Shown piece after piece: positions 1 through 7,036 of a stretch of 42,894 nucleotides of DNA; the stretch's first letter is position 1; each line of letters starts with the position of its first letter. The notes under the pieces were generated by a model. That model was not told the origin of the DNA. It was given only the letters and a program-made list of their open reading frames with translations, and did not search any database. The position numbers and the translations under genes were made by a program. This stretch comes from Tenacibaculum sp. Its GTDB lineage: Bacteria > Bacteroidota > Bacteroidia > Flavobacteriales > Flavobacteriaceae. The stretch is taken from assembly GCA_020629275.1 (NCBI GenBank), contig JAHDDQ010000025.1:1-42894 (forward strand), written 5' to 3'.

Positions 1-636
1 GATGCACAATTCTTAAAGAATATGCTAACTAAAAATGGAAAGTGGTATACTGAAAACAGTTTCAATACTAAAGCTCCTGGTACGTCTTTTAACTACAGTA
101 ACGTTGGTGCAGCTTTAGCTGCCTTCGTATTAGAAAACGCTGTTAATGAATCTTTTGAAAGTTTCACTCAAAGAGCAATATTTAATCCCTTGAAAATGAA
201 ACGTACTAGCTGGGATACTTCTTCTTTAAATGACAAATTTCATGCTAAAAAATATTTTGATGGTGGCAGTATAGAAGTACCCAATTACAGTTTAATTACA
301 AAAGCTGATGGTGGTTTAATTACTAGTCTAGATGATTTTGGTAAGTACCTGCAGGAAGTATTAAAAGGATACTATGGTGAAGGTAGTATATTGGACAAAA
401 ACTCCTATAAAGAAATGTTTACTAAAAACTCTTCAAACATAGGCAATTGTGGGGTTTTCTGGGAGGTTTCCGATAAAAATAATCCAAATCATAATGGTGG
501 CGATCCTGGGATTTTTTCAAATGCTGTTATTCTTAAAGATAAAGAATTTGGAATTTTTATGATGTGTAATGGCACAAGTGAACCACATAAACTTGGTGAA
601 ATATTCAATACAGTACTTACACATAATTTTAAATAG
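1..636 (+). CDS. Serine hydrolase, beta-lactamase (class C-like) family, 5' end missing
   Basis: The frame is open from base 1, so the true start lies upstream of the window; 211 residues are visible. Two of the three serine beta-lactamase/penicillin-binding fold motifs can be seen: Tyr-Ser-Asn at visible residues 32-34 (general-base motif) and His-Asn-Gly-Gly at 164-167 (the third motif, replacing KTG as is usual in this family). The catalytic Ser-x-x-Lys must lie in the missing part. Members act as esterases, peptidases or D-aminopeptidases, often exported; the substrate cannot be read from sequence. It is followed after 13 bases by the next gene, so it probably shares an operon with the second hydrolase at 1259. 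Family call is firm; substrate is unknown. Confidence 0.85.
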   Translation, partial: DAQFLKNMLTKNGKWYTENSFNTKAPGTSFNYSNVGAALAAFVLENAVNESFESFTQRAIFNPLKMKRTSWDTSSLNDKFHAKKYFDGGSIEVPNYSLITKADGGLITSLDDFGKYLQEVLKGYYGEGSILDKNSYKEMFTKNSSNIGNCGVFWEVSDKNNPNHNGGDPGIFSNAVILKDKEFGIFMMCNGTSEPHKLGEIFNTVLTHNFK

Positions 637-649
637 AACTATTTTTAAG

Positions 650-1255
650 ATGATCTCAATAAGAAATTTCATCAGTCTTTTAATTGTTTTTTGTAGTAGT
701 ATTGAAGGATACTCTCAGAACTTCAATCAGAAAAACTATAGCATTAGTGTTACCGTATTTAATGAGAAGTTAGTAGATCCATTTAGCGCTCCCAAATCTA
801 GTCCAATAAATATTGGGGGTACGTTATCATTTGAAATCTCTAAACCTCGAGAAGGTATCTACCAATTTTCTCATGTGATTCAATTAGGATATTACAAGCA
901 TAATAATTTTAATCAAGTGGCTTTTTTAGCCTGGAAACCAACTTTTGAGCTTAAATTTTTCAACTTAATAAATCTTCATACTATCCTTGGTATAGGCTAT
1001 GCACATTCATTACCAATTCGCCCTAGCTATGTTTTTGAAAATAACACCTATATCAGAAAGAAAAACTACGGTACTCCTCATTTAATTCCTTCGATAGGTT
1101 TTGGATTCGGTTTAGATTTAGAACCACGATCTAAAATTCCTCTAGAAATTTTTAGTCGTTACGAAGTTTTTAGTTTGGCACCTTATGCTTTAAATGGTCG
1201 AATTCCATTAACCATAAATAGGATGATTCATTTTGGTGTAAAATTTAAATTATAA
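650..1255 (+). CDS. Secreted protein, probable outer membrane beta-barrel, unknown function
   Basis: This is a 201-residue protein that I do not recognise by family. I start it at the ATG at 650 because translation from there opens with a signal peptide (basic start, hydrophobic residues 6-15, likely cut after the Tyr-Ser-Gln near residue 24); an earlier start would lie inside the upstream hydrolase gene. The mature part is rich in alternating hydrophobic and polar residues with aromatic girdles and ends in a strand finishing Phe-Lys-Leu, which suggests a small outer membrane beta-barrel. It sits between two serine hydrolases, 13 bases after the first and 3 bases before the second, so co-transcription is likely. 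The barrel call is inference from pattern only. Confidence 0.6.
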   Translation: MISIRNFISLLIVFCSSIEGYSQNFNQKNYSISVTVFNEKLVDPFSAPKSSPINIGGTLSFEISKPREGIYQFSHVIQLGYYKHNNFNQVAFLAWKPTFELKFFNLINLHTILGIGYAHSLPIRPSYVFENNTYIRKKNYGTPHLIPSIGFGFGLDLEPRSKIPLEIFSRYEVFSLAPYALNGRIPLTINRMIHFGVKFKL

Positions 1256-1258
1256 AAA

Positions 1259-2458
1259 ATGAAAAAAATTAAGTTCGCATTTATTTTACTATTAATAATA
1301 AATTGTACAGAAGTAGACCCAGTGGCTGACGAAGAGCTTTACGCATGTAATACTTCAATTAGCAATACGCATCCGTCATCTTCTAAATTTCAATCTTTTC
1401 TTAATGAAAAAACTAATCAAGGGTTACCTGGCATAACGATGTCTATTGAAACCCCAAAAGGGATTTGGTTTGGTAGTGCTGGTTTAGCAAATATCCCTAA
1501 TAAAATTACAATGCAACCATGTAGTATTCATAAAATAGGAAGTATTACTAAACTTTTTACAGCTACACTTATATTACAATTATTTGAAGAAGGAAAACTA
1601 GCTTTGAGTGATCCCATTGTTAATTATTTACCTGAAAAAATAAGTAGTAATATACAAAATGCCAGAACAGCAACCGTTGAGCAATTATTAAATCACACAA
1701 GTGGGATCGCAGATTACTTGAGTGAATTAGATTACACAATAGATGATTATTACAATAACCCTACAAAAGTTTGGACTGCTGAGGAAGAGATTGCTTACAT
1801 CTTTGGTGAATCCGCTAGTTTCAAACCTGGTGAAAAAGTAGAATATTCTAATTCTAATTATCTACTTCTTGGAATCATTGCTGAAAATATAACAGCCCTA
1901 ACTGGTGAGCAACTTTATGAGGAGTATATTTTTTCAAAACTAAACTTGAACAATACTTATTTTTATAAAAATGGTAAAAACCCTTCAAACTTAGTGAGTG
2001 GATATTTCGATGAGTTTGGTAATGGTAAATTAATTGATATTACATCTTTGAAAAGATTTAGTAACTCTATGGTTGGTGGTATTTCATCAAATACTCAAGA
2101 TTTAAATACTTTTATAACAGCATTATTTACTCCTAATATCTTGTTAAAACAAGAAACAATTACCAAAATGCTTACAATTAGTAATGCTCCATTTTTATAT
2201 CCAGAAAAATATATTTACGGAACTAATAATAATGTTAAAAATGTAGAAGGTATTGGTTTGGGTATTTTTAAATTAAATACAGTTTATGGAACAGCTTATG
2301 GTCATAACGGAGGTTTTAACGGTAGAAGAGCTAGGGCATGGTATTTTCCGGAAGAAAAAAAGTCAGTAGTATTTATGATTAATGCTAGTGGTACTTCCGT
2401 GAAAAATGTAACCAGAGAAATATTTAGAAATGAAATGATAGAATTATTATTTGAATAA
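1259..2458 (+). CDS. Serine hydrolase lipoprotein, beta-lactamase (class C-like) family
   Basis: The 399-residue protein opens with a lipoprotein signal (MKK, hydrophobic run, Cys at residue 16 as the lipidation site). All three motifs of the serine beta-lactamase/PBP fold are present: Ser-Ile-Thr-Lys at 95-98 (nucleophile Ser95), Tyr-Ser-Asn at 196-198 and His-Asn-Gly-Gly at 349-352. The fold is therefore complete and likely active. Such proteins are usually D-Ala-D-Ala carboxypeptidase-like, D-aminopeptidase-like or esterases, not antibiotic resistance enzymes. It is the second hydrolase in four tightly spaced genes (3 bases after the barrel-like protein, 11 before the DUF2306-like gene), and probably acts in the periplasm or at the cell surface. 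Substrate not known. Confidence 0.88.
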   Translation: MKKIKFAFILLLIINCTEVDPVADEELYACNTSISNTHPSSSKFQSFLNEKTNQGLPGITMSIETPKGIWFGSAGLANIPNKITMQPCSIHKIGSITKLFTATLILQLFEEGKLALSDPIVNYLPEKISSNIQNARTATVEQLLNHTSGIADYLSELDYTIDDYYNNPTKVWTAEEEIAYIFGESASFKPGEKVEYSNSNYLLLGIIAENITALTGEQLYEEYIFSKLNLNNTYFYKNGKNPSNLVSGYFDEFGNGKLIDITSLKRFSNSMVGGISSNTQDLNTFITALFTPNILLKQETITKMLTISNAPFLYPEKYIYGTNNNVKNVEGIGLGIFKLNTVYGTAYGHNGGFNGRRARAWYFPEEKKSVVFMINASGTSVKNVTREIFRNEMIELLFE

Positions 2459-2469
2459 AAACATACAAT

Positions 2470-2862
2470 ATGGAAGTATTAAAAGAATTACATATCATAC
2501 ATAGCTTTACAGGGTTGTTCCATACGATATCTGCAATTCTAGCAATGATATTTGGAACACTTGTTTTGCTAAACCCAAAAGGAACAAAAAAACATAAAAC
2601 TGTTGGTTATATTTACTTTATCAACATGGTTATTGTTAACCTTACTGCATTTAGTATTTTCAATTTCGGTCGTATTTCAATGTTTCACTTTTTTGCTGCC
2701 GTTAGTTTAACGTCTATAATGATTGGTATTATTTCAAGTGTTAGAAAGAAAAAGCATTGGTTAAAACAACATTTTTATTATATGAATTGGTCTGTGGTAG
2801 GTTTATATTGTGCTTTTTGGGCAGAAGTTGGCGTTCGTTTCTTTGATATGAAATATTTTTGA
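2470..2862 (+). CDS. DUF2306-like membrane protein, apparently truncated by an in-frame TGA
   Basis: The 130-residue product has four predicted membrane helices (about 15-34, 45-64, 72-90 and 103-125), with a His-Lys-x-x-Gly-Tyr-Ile-Tyr loop and an aromatic-rich fourth helix typical of the DUF2306 family of small membrane proteins of unknown function. It is the last gene of the group that begins before base 1. The frame stops at TGA 2860-2862, but the same frame continues with no further stop for 29 codons to TAA at 2950-2952, and that extension encodes one more membrane-helix-like stretch with a basic tail. The gene therefore looks as if it carries a nonsense change close to its 3' end. Whether the shortened protein works is open. 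Confidence 0.7.
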   Translation: MEVLKELHIIHSFTGLFHTISAILAMIFGTLVLLNPKGTKKHKTVGYIYFINMVIVNLTAFSIFNFGRISMFHFFAAVSLTSIMIGIISSVRKKKHWLKQHFYYMNWSVVGLYCAFWAEVGVRFFDMKYF

Positions 2863-2952
2863 TGGGTAGTAATGCTCGCTACCTTTTTAACCTCTTGGAT
2901 TGGCGCAAAGAAAATAAATAAAGAAGCTCTTAAAATGAATTTTGATACTTAA
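2863..2952 (+). pseudogene. Detached 3' part of the DUF2306-like gene
   Basis: Directly after the TGA at 2860 the same reading frame continues Trp-Val-Val-Met-Leu-Ala-Thr-Phe-Leu-Thr-Ser-Trp-Ile-Gly, then a Lys-rich tail, and ends at TAA 2950-2952. A hydrophobic segment with a basic cytoplasmic-type tail is what a last helix of a small membrane protein looks like, and the frame is the same as the upstream part. A TGG or CGA codon changed to TGA would explain it. A reinitiated short peptide from the ATG at 2872 is possible but has no support. Confidence 0.6.
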
Positions 2953-2990
2953 TATATAATTCAAATAAATTGAATTATGAACTGATACTC

Positions 2991-3041
2991 ATAAAAGACA
3001 ATATACTCTATTAGGTAATGATGGAGTATATTGTCTTTTAT
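2991..3041. terminator. Bidirectional terminator between convergent genes
   Basis: There is a perfect 18-bp inverted repeat: left arm 2991-3008 and right arm 3024-3041, with a 15-base loop. The arms start with AAAAGAC and end with GTCTTTT, so both strands give a hairpin followed by a T run. It closes the plus-strand hydrolase group and the minus-strand lipocalin-like gene, whose stop codon overlaps the right arm. Confidence 0.85.
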
Positions 3042-3775
3042 TATTCTGGAAACTCATAAATTCTTGAATATATTCTTTTAAGATCATTATTGGTAATAGA
3101 TTTTCCCGAAAGTATTAATCTATTGTCTTTTATACTAACATTCCAAGTTTCTACATTATCCTCTTTATCATGACTTAAAAACGTGACTTCTGGTCTATGT
3201 CCATGAATATGCCAATATCCCGTTTTTCTATTTCCTTTGGATGTTCTTTTCCTGTAAGTTCTATCCCAACTTATAAAAAAATAATGCTTGTTATTAGGAT
3301 CAAAAGATTTGAGTATAGATATTTCTTTTTTAAGTATTTCTTCTAGCTTCCATAAACCAACTAAATAATCTGCAGTAGCTTTAGGTAGCTTTGCTATTCT
3401 TTTAAGTAAAACCTCAACCTTAATACCTCCTTCAATTCTACTCCAACACATTCTATTTTTATCGAAAGTAACAGTAAATGCACCAAAACCTTCCTCTATT
3501 CCATTTTTCTCTTCAGGTAAAAAAGTATTCTTATCATTATCAAAATTATATACTCCTTCAGAGTTTTGCAGCCAACCGTTTCCAGAATCGTAAGTCATAT
3601 TTTCGTTGATTCTAAACCATTTACTCACGGGCGTCATCACTTTCTTTCCCACGTTAACATTCTCAATCATCCATAAACCAATAATTTTCTGAGATGCTGT
3701 TTGTGCTACCATGAATTGGAACTGAAAACATATCATAAAAAATGATAGTTTAAAATAAGTTAATTCTATTTTCAT
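3041..3775 (-). CDS. Secreted protein with two lipocalin-like halves, unknown function
   Basis: The 244-residue protein has an N-terminal signal peptide (hydrophobic residues 10-23, cut near Ala-Gln at 24-25). The mature protein appears to hold two related halves. Each starts with a Gly-Leu-Trp motif (Ile-Ile-Gly-Leu-Trp near 31-35; Leu-Val-Gly-Leu-Trp near 138-142), followed by a strand-rich stretch with an aromatic 'Phe-x-x-x-Thr-Tyr' element and a later Trp-bearing strand. This is the layout of small lipocalin-like (calycin) barrels. Ligand unknown. Its ATG overlaps the stop of the upstream hydrolase in an ATGA junction (3772-3775), so the two are translationally coupled and probably work together at the cell surface. 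The duplication is read by eye. Confidence 0.65.
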   Translation of the reverse strand: MKIELTYFKLSFFMICFQFQFMVAQTASQKIIGLWMIENVNVGKKVMTPVSKWFRINENMTYDSGNGWLQNSEGVYNFDNDKNTFLPEEKNGIEEGFGAFTVTFDKNRMCWSRIEGGIKVEVLLKRIAKLPKATADYLVGLWKLEEILKKEISILKSFDPNNKHYFFISWDRTYRKRTSKGNRKTGYWHIHGHRPEVTFLSHDKEDNVETWNVSIKDNRLILSGKSITNNDLKRIYSRIYEFPE

Positions 3776-4902
3776 TTCTTACTATTTAATATAAGTTGTA
3801 CGATTTCTTTTGCTAATTGTAATTCATTTACTTTATCTCCAGTATTTGCCAATATCGCTATTGAATATTTTCCGTTATCTATGTTAACTACTATCGATTT
3901 GTAACCTTCTGTGCTTCCTCCGTGAATTATATAAGGTAAACTAATATCTAAATTTCCTTTTTTGAATCTTTCATTACTTTTGTATGAAAACCAACCATAT
4001 CCATATGATACATCGGAATTTATAAACACTAAATGATTCTTCTTTAATAATGTAAGAGATTCATCATTAAATAAAATATTGTTATTAAATGCATTCAACC
4101 ATTTATAAAGATCTTTAGTTGTTGAAAAAATTCGTCTTCCTAATGAATAATCAATAAAGTGATTTCCCTTCCATTCCTTATTTTTTTCATCAAACTGATA
4201 TCCTTTTACTACATTTTTATAAACTTTTGTGTTAACCCTTGGGGAATATGTATTCTGCATATTTAGAGGTACACTTATTTTACTTCTTAATATTTCATGA
4301 AATGGTTTTTGATAGATATCTTCTAGAATTATGGTTAACAAATGGTATCCAAAATTACTATAGTAAAATTTTTTATTTGGTAACGCTTCAGCTTTTAAAC
4401 AGCTAATAAAATTAACGTACTCTGAGTTTGTAAAATGTAATCTTTTGAACTTAATGTAATTATCTTTAGACAAATCAAAAGAGATTTTGTCGTAATCTGC
4501 TAAGCCAGATGTATGTGTTAACAACTGATGTATTGTGATATTTTCATCAAATACTCCATTGTATAAATAATGATTTAATCGACCAACTAATTTATCTTCT
4601 AGCTTAATTTCTCCTTCTTCAACAGCTAACAATATCAACCCTGCTATAAATGATTTATTAACAGAAGCTATATCGAAACGACTTTCAGGGCTAATAGGAA
4701 CTTCAAATGTTCTATCTGCAATACCTTTATGAAACTCGTATAGGATTTCTTTACTGTTTCCTACGACCACACTTCCGCTGAAATAATTTTCTAAGTACTG
4801 CTGTTCTAACAATCTGTCTAATACTTTTGTAAAGTCGTTCTGAGGTTTTTCCTCTTGAATACAAGAAACAAATAATAGTGTGAGTAGTATATTTTTGAAC
4901 AT
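3772..4902 (-). CDS. Serine hydrolase lipoprotein, beta-lactamase (class C-like) family
   Basis: I start this at the ATG at 4902, giving 376 residues, because it places a lipoprotein signal at the very N-terminus (Met-Phe-Lys, hydrophobic run, Leu-Phe-Val-Ser-Cys with Cys14 as lipidation site); the longer GTG start at 4923 would only add seven residues before it. All three motifs are present: Ser-Val-Asn-Lys at 80-83, Tyr-Ser-Asn at 181-183 and His-Gly-Gly-Ser at 327-330. It is the third hydrolase of this family within 5 kb. It overlaps the downstream lipocalin-like gene by four bases and lies downstream of a LytTR regulator on the same strand, with a spaced repeat between them that may control it. 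Confidence 0.88.
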   Translation of the reverse strand: MFKNILLTLLFVSCIQEEKPQNDFTKVLDRLLEQQYLENYFSGSVVVGNSKEILYEFHKGIADRTFEVPISPESRFDIASVNKSFIAGLILLAVEEGEIKLEDKLVGRLNHYLYNGVFDENITIHQLLTHTSGLADYDKISFDLSKDNYIKFKRLHFTNSEYVNFISCLKAEALPNKKFYYSNFGYHLLTIILEDIYQKPFHEILRSKISVPLNMQNTYSPRVNTKVYKNVVKGYQFDEKNKEWKGNHFIDYSLGRRIFSTTKDLYKWLNAFNNNILFNDESLTLLKKNHLVFINSDVSYGYGWFSYKSNERFKKGNLDISLPYIIHGGSTEGYKSIVVNIDNGKYSIAILANTGDKVNELQLAKEIVQLILNSKK

Positions 4903-4966
4903 ATTTTTGATTTGTATAATCACAAATATTTACTTTTAGTTATAAACAAGCTTTATAAAAATGAAG

Positions 4967-5000
4967 AATGTTATGAAATAACCATATATGTTACGAAATA
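4967..5000 (-). promoter_or_regulatory. Spaced direct repeat, candidate LytTR operator
   Basis: Two 14-base copies, AATGTTATGAAATA (4967-4980) and TATGTTACGAAATA (4987-5000), agree at 12 of 14 positions and are 20 bp apart centre to centre, about two helical turns. A third ATGTT core recurs at 5028-5032, a further 40 bp away, inside the end of the LytTR gene. LytTR regulators typically bind two direct repeats about 21-22 bp apart with a GTT core. The site lies 65-100 bases upstream of the hydrolase start at 4902 and directly downstream of a LytTR gene. Assignment is inference. Confidence 0.4.
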
Positions 5001-5762
5001 CTAGATGCTGTCCATATATGTTTTTGATACTGGTATTTTTTCATAACCAAAATCGAGAAATATTTTCCCTTTTTGCTTTATAACTGTTTTACCTATTTCA
5101 GCATTAAAAATATAACTCCTATGACATTTTTTAAGTGCTCCATTCTCTTTAAAATCGAATTCAAATCTCTTGAGGTTTTTTCGTAACAAATGCGACTTTA
5201 CTACTTCATTTGATTTATAAAAGATTTCTGTGTAATTTCCTGAAGCTTTCATAAATAAGAAATCTGTTTTAAGTACCTCTATAACTTCTTTACCATTGTA
5301 AGACGAAAACACATATGCATTGCACGCTGAATCTTCTTGTAAAGAAGCGTGTTTAAAAACTATCCAAACTATACAGATTGGGATAATAATAATTAAAGGA
5401 TACTCGTAGATAAAATAACTGTAAGCTTCCAAGCTCCACTCAGTCCAGTTCCAAAAATAATTGAATAAAATAAAAGTAGCATGTAAACCTGTTATTGTAG
5501 CCATACTATGAATAAGAATTATTTTTCCTTTAGACACAGTTACATATTTGGATACTTTAAATTGAAAAACATAAAAAATAAGAGTGGTAAGTATAGCGAA
5601 ACTTAATGATCTAAAAAGTAAACTATGACCCGAATAAGAAAAATTGGATTGAATGTTGTATCCTTTAAAAATAAATAAAACATAAAATATTGTACCCCCT
5701 GTCAAGAACGTTAACAGCCATTCTTTCCTTTTTTTATGAATCTCTTTTAGTAACTTTTCCAT
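5001..5762 (-). CDS. Membrane-anchored LytTR-family transcriptional regulator
   Basis: The 253-residue protein has an N-terminal membrane part with about four helices (roughly 14-31, 47-68, 80-103 and 121-136) and a C-terminal LytTR DNA-binding domain from about residue 155. The domain shows the family's pattern: Phe-Leu-Phe-Met-Lys-Ala-Ser-Gly-Asn-Tyr, then Leu-Arg-x-Asn-Leu, His-Arg-Ser-Tyr-Ile-Phe-Asn and a final Ile-Pro-Val-Ser-Lys-x-Tyr. There is no receiver domain, so this is not a classical response regulator; such membrane LytTR proteins are thought to sense signals directly or through a partner and often control the neighbouring operon. The downstream serine hydrolase and lipocalin-like genes on the same strand are the obvious candidates. 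Confidence 0.85.
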   Translation of the reverse strand: MEKLLKEIHKKRKEWLLTFLTGGTIFYVLFIFKGYNIQSNFSYSGHSLLFRSLSFAILTTLIFYVFQFKVSKYVTVSKGKIILIHSMATITGLHATFILFNYFWNWTEWSLEAYSYFIYEYPLIIIIPICIVWIVFKHASLQEDSACNAYVFSSYNGKEVIEVLKTDFLFMKASGNYTEIFYKSNEVVKSHLLRKNLKRFEFDFKENGALKKCHRSYIFNAEIGKTVIKQKGKIFLDFGYEKIPVSKTYMDSI

Positions 5763-6232
5763 TGTTTATTCTCTATTTTTTTGTGATCATAGTGAATCAT
5801 TCTTTTAGAATTACAAAACTCTTTTAGTCATATCCATAAACTATATAAAATTGTTAATTTATAACTACACCCCCTTTATTTTTTTCAGGTTAACATTGAA
5901 CTTATTTCAAAAAAAGAGACAACTATCTGATCATCTATTTAATGTTAAAAACATCTTAATATTAATGTTAATATTTTTTTTGTTTATTTTTTTTATATTT
6001 TTGATGAACAAAACTGGTCAACTATAGATAAAAGTAATTGTTTAATCATAGAAAATGATCAATTTAACTGCTAAAATGTTCAGCGTACGCATTATATTTG
6101 TCCGTTTTGTTGTATTACGTAATTTTTTTGTTTAAAAAATTTAAAAATGTTTAAGTTTATGTAATCTAATAATTATTAAGGCAACAAATTTAAAATAGTA
6201 AATTTTGTAATAACAATTAATTCTCTTTAGTT
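5763..6232. other. 470-base AT-rich intergenic region between divergent genes
   Basis: No convincing gene lies here. The region separates the minus-strand LytTR gene from a small plus-strand gene and is strongly AT-rich with long T runs near 5970-6000. It contains a TAnnTTTG-type element at 6093-6100 and a weaker one at 5996-6003, a GCGTACGC palindrome at 6083-6090, and small inverted repeats. If 6093-6100 is used, the downstream gene has a leader of about 120 bases. I see no tRNA, riboswitch or other RNA gene that I can name. Confidence 0.5.
6083..6100 (+). promoter_or_regulatory. Candidate promoter -7 box with adjoining palindrome
   Basis: TATATTTG at 6093-6100 matches the Bacteroidota -7 box TAnnTTTG exactly. 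The perfect 8-base palindrome GCGTACGC at 6083-6090 lies two bases in front of it and stands out as GC-rich in an AT-rich gap, so it could be an operator. No clear TTG -33 element is found at the usual distance, which lowers confidence. Confidence 0.35.
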
Positions 6233-6457
6233 ATGACATTAATAGAAAAAGCATCAGAATTTGAAAACAGAAAATTCAAATTCGTAACTACTAGTGATAG
6301 AATACTTGCTTCTAGAGAAGTAAAGTCATTAATATTAGAAATAAACGAAGAATACAAAAAGAGTAAGGATATAGCTCTTATGGAAGCAATGAAACGTTTA
6401 ACACTAGTTAAACAAAAAATTGAGAAAAGACTTAAAGGAAAGCCTTTAACAGCTTAA
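6233..6457 (+). CDS. Small conserved-looking protein, unknown function
   Basis: This is a 74-residue, charged, mostly helical protein rich in Lys and Glu, with no signal peptide, membrane segment or metal-binding motif. I do not recognise its family. It looks like a genuine gene because it has a long upstream regulatory region, a codon pattern like its neighbours and a strong hairpin terminator that begins two bases after its stop. It is monocistronic. Small charged helical proteins of this kind can be regulators or ribosome- or RNA-associated factors, but nothing here decides that. Confidence 0.7.
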   Translation: MTLIEKASEFENRKFKFVTTSDRILASREVKSLILEINEEYKKSKDIALMEAMKRLTLVKQKIEKRLKGKPLTA

Positions 6458-6459
6458 AC

Positions 6460-6491
6460 AAAAAGCATGACTATTAAGTCATGCTTTTTTT
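6460..6491 (+). terminator. Rho-independent terminator
   Basis: A perfect 13-bp stem (6460-6472 with 6477-6489) closes a 4-base loop ATTA. The stem core is GCATGACT and the right arm runs into a T tract. It ends the small gene at 6233-6457 and separates it from the glutathione peroxidase gene. Confidence 0.9.
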
Positions 6492-6562
6492 ATACACCTG
6501 TAATTTACATATTGTTTGTTAAATCAAAACGCTATTAACTATTAAAAAACTACACCTATAAA

Positions 6563-7030
6563 ATGTCTTTACATACTATAAAAATTAACTCATTACAAGG
6601 AAACGAAATTGACCTATCCAAGTTTAAAGGTAAAAAAGTCCTTATTGTAAATGTCGCATCAAAATGTGGTTTTACTCCACAATATAAGGAGCTACAGGAG
6701 TTGTACGACAATTACCAAGATAAGTTAACTGTAATTGGTGTTCCTTGCAATCAATTTGGCAGTCAAGAACCTGGAAATTCATCAGAAATCGAAGAATTCT
6801 GTCAGGTGAATTATGGAGTTACGTTTCCCATTACAGAAAAAGTAAACGTTAAAGGAGAAGATCAACATAAACTATATCAGTTCCTAACTCAGAAAACGTT
6901 GAACGATAAAAAAAGTTCTTCTGTGAAATGGAATTTTCAGAAATACTTACTTGATGAGGAAGGTAATCTTATAGATTATTGGTATTCGTTAACTAAACCT
7001 ATGAGTAAGAAAATAACAAAACACTTATAG
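6563..7030 (+). CDS. Glutathione peroxidase family, cysteine-type (thiol peroxidase)
   Basis: The 155-residue protein has the usual length and motifs of the glutathione peroxidase family. The peroxidatic residue is Cys35 in Ala-Ser-Lys-Cys-Gly-Phe-Thr, not selenocysteine. Gln68 (in the Asn-Gln-Phe-Gly-x-Gln-Glu-Pro motif) and Trp123-Asn124 complete the catalytic tetrad, and Cys80 lies where the resolving cysteine of thioredoxin-dependent members is found. It should reduce hydrogen peroxide or lipid hydroperoxides, most likely using thioredoxin since it is a Cys enzyme with a resolving Cys. No signal peptide, so cytoplasmic. It is the first gene of a run with tspO, an SRPBCC protein and a photolyase (6-base gap to the next gene), which suggests a photo-oxidative stress role. 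Confidence 0.92.
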   Translation: MSLHTIKINSLQGNEIDLSKFKGKKVLIVNVASKCGFTPQYKELQELYDNYQDKLTVIGVPCNQFGSQEPGNSSEIEEFCQVNYGVTFPITEKVNVKGEDQHKLYQFLTQKTLNDKKSSSVKWNFQKYLLDEEGNLIDYWYSLTKPMSKKITKHL

Positions 7031-7036
7031 TATAAC

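Noticed and set aside
2860..2862. TGA as selenocysteine or stop-codon readthrough
   Set aside because: I see no SECIS-like hairpin after it, the codon falls where a Trp-like residue fits, and the protein is a membrane helix bundle; a nonsense change is simpler.
6055..6135. A 26-codon open frame in the long gap before the 74-residue gene
   Set aside because: It spans the candidate -7 box, has no start-site support and shows no recognisable pattern.
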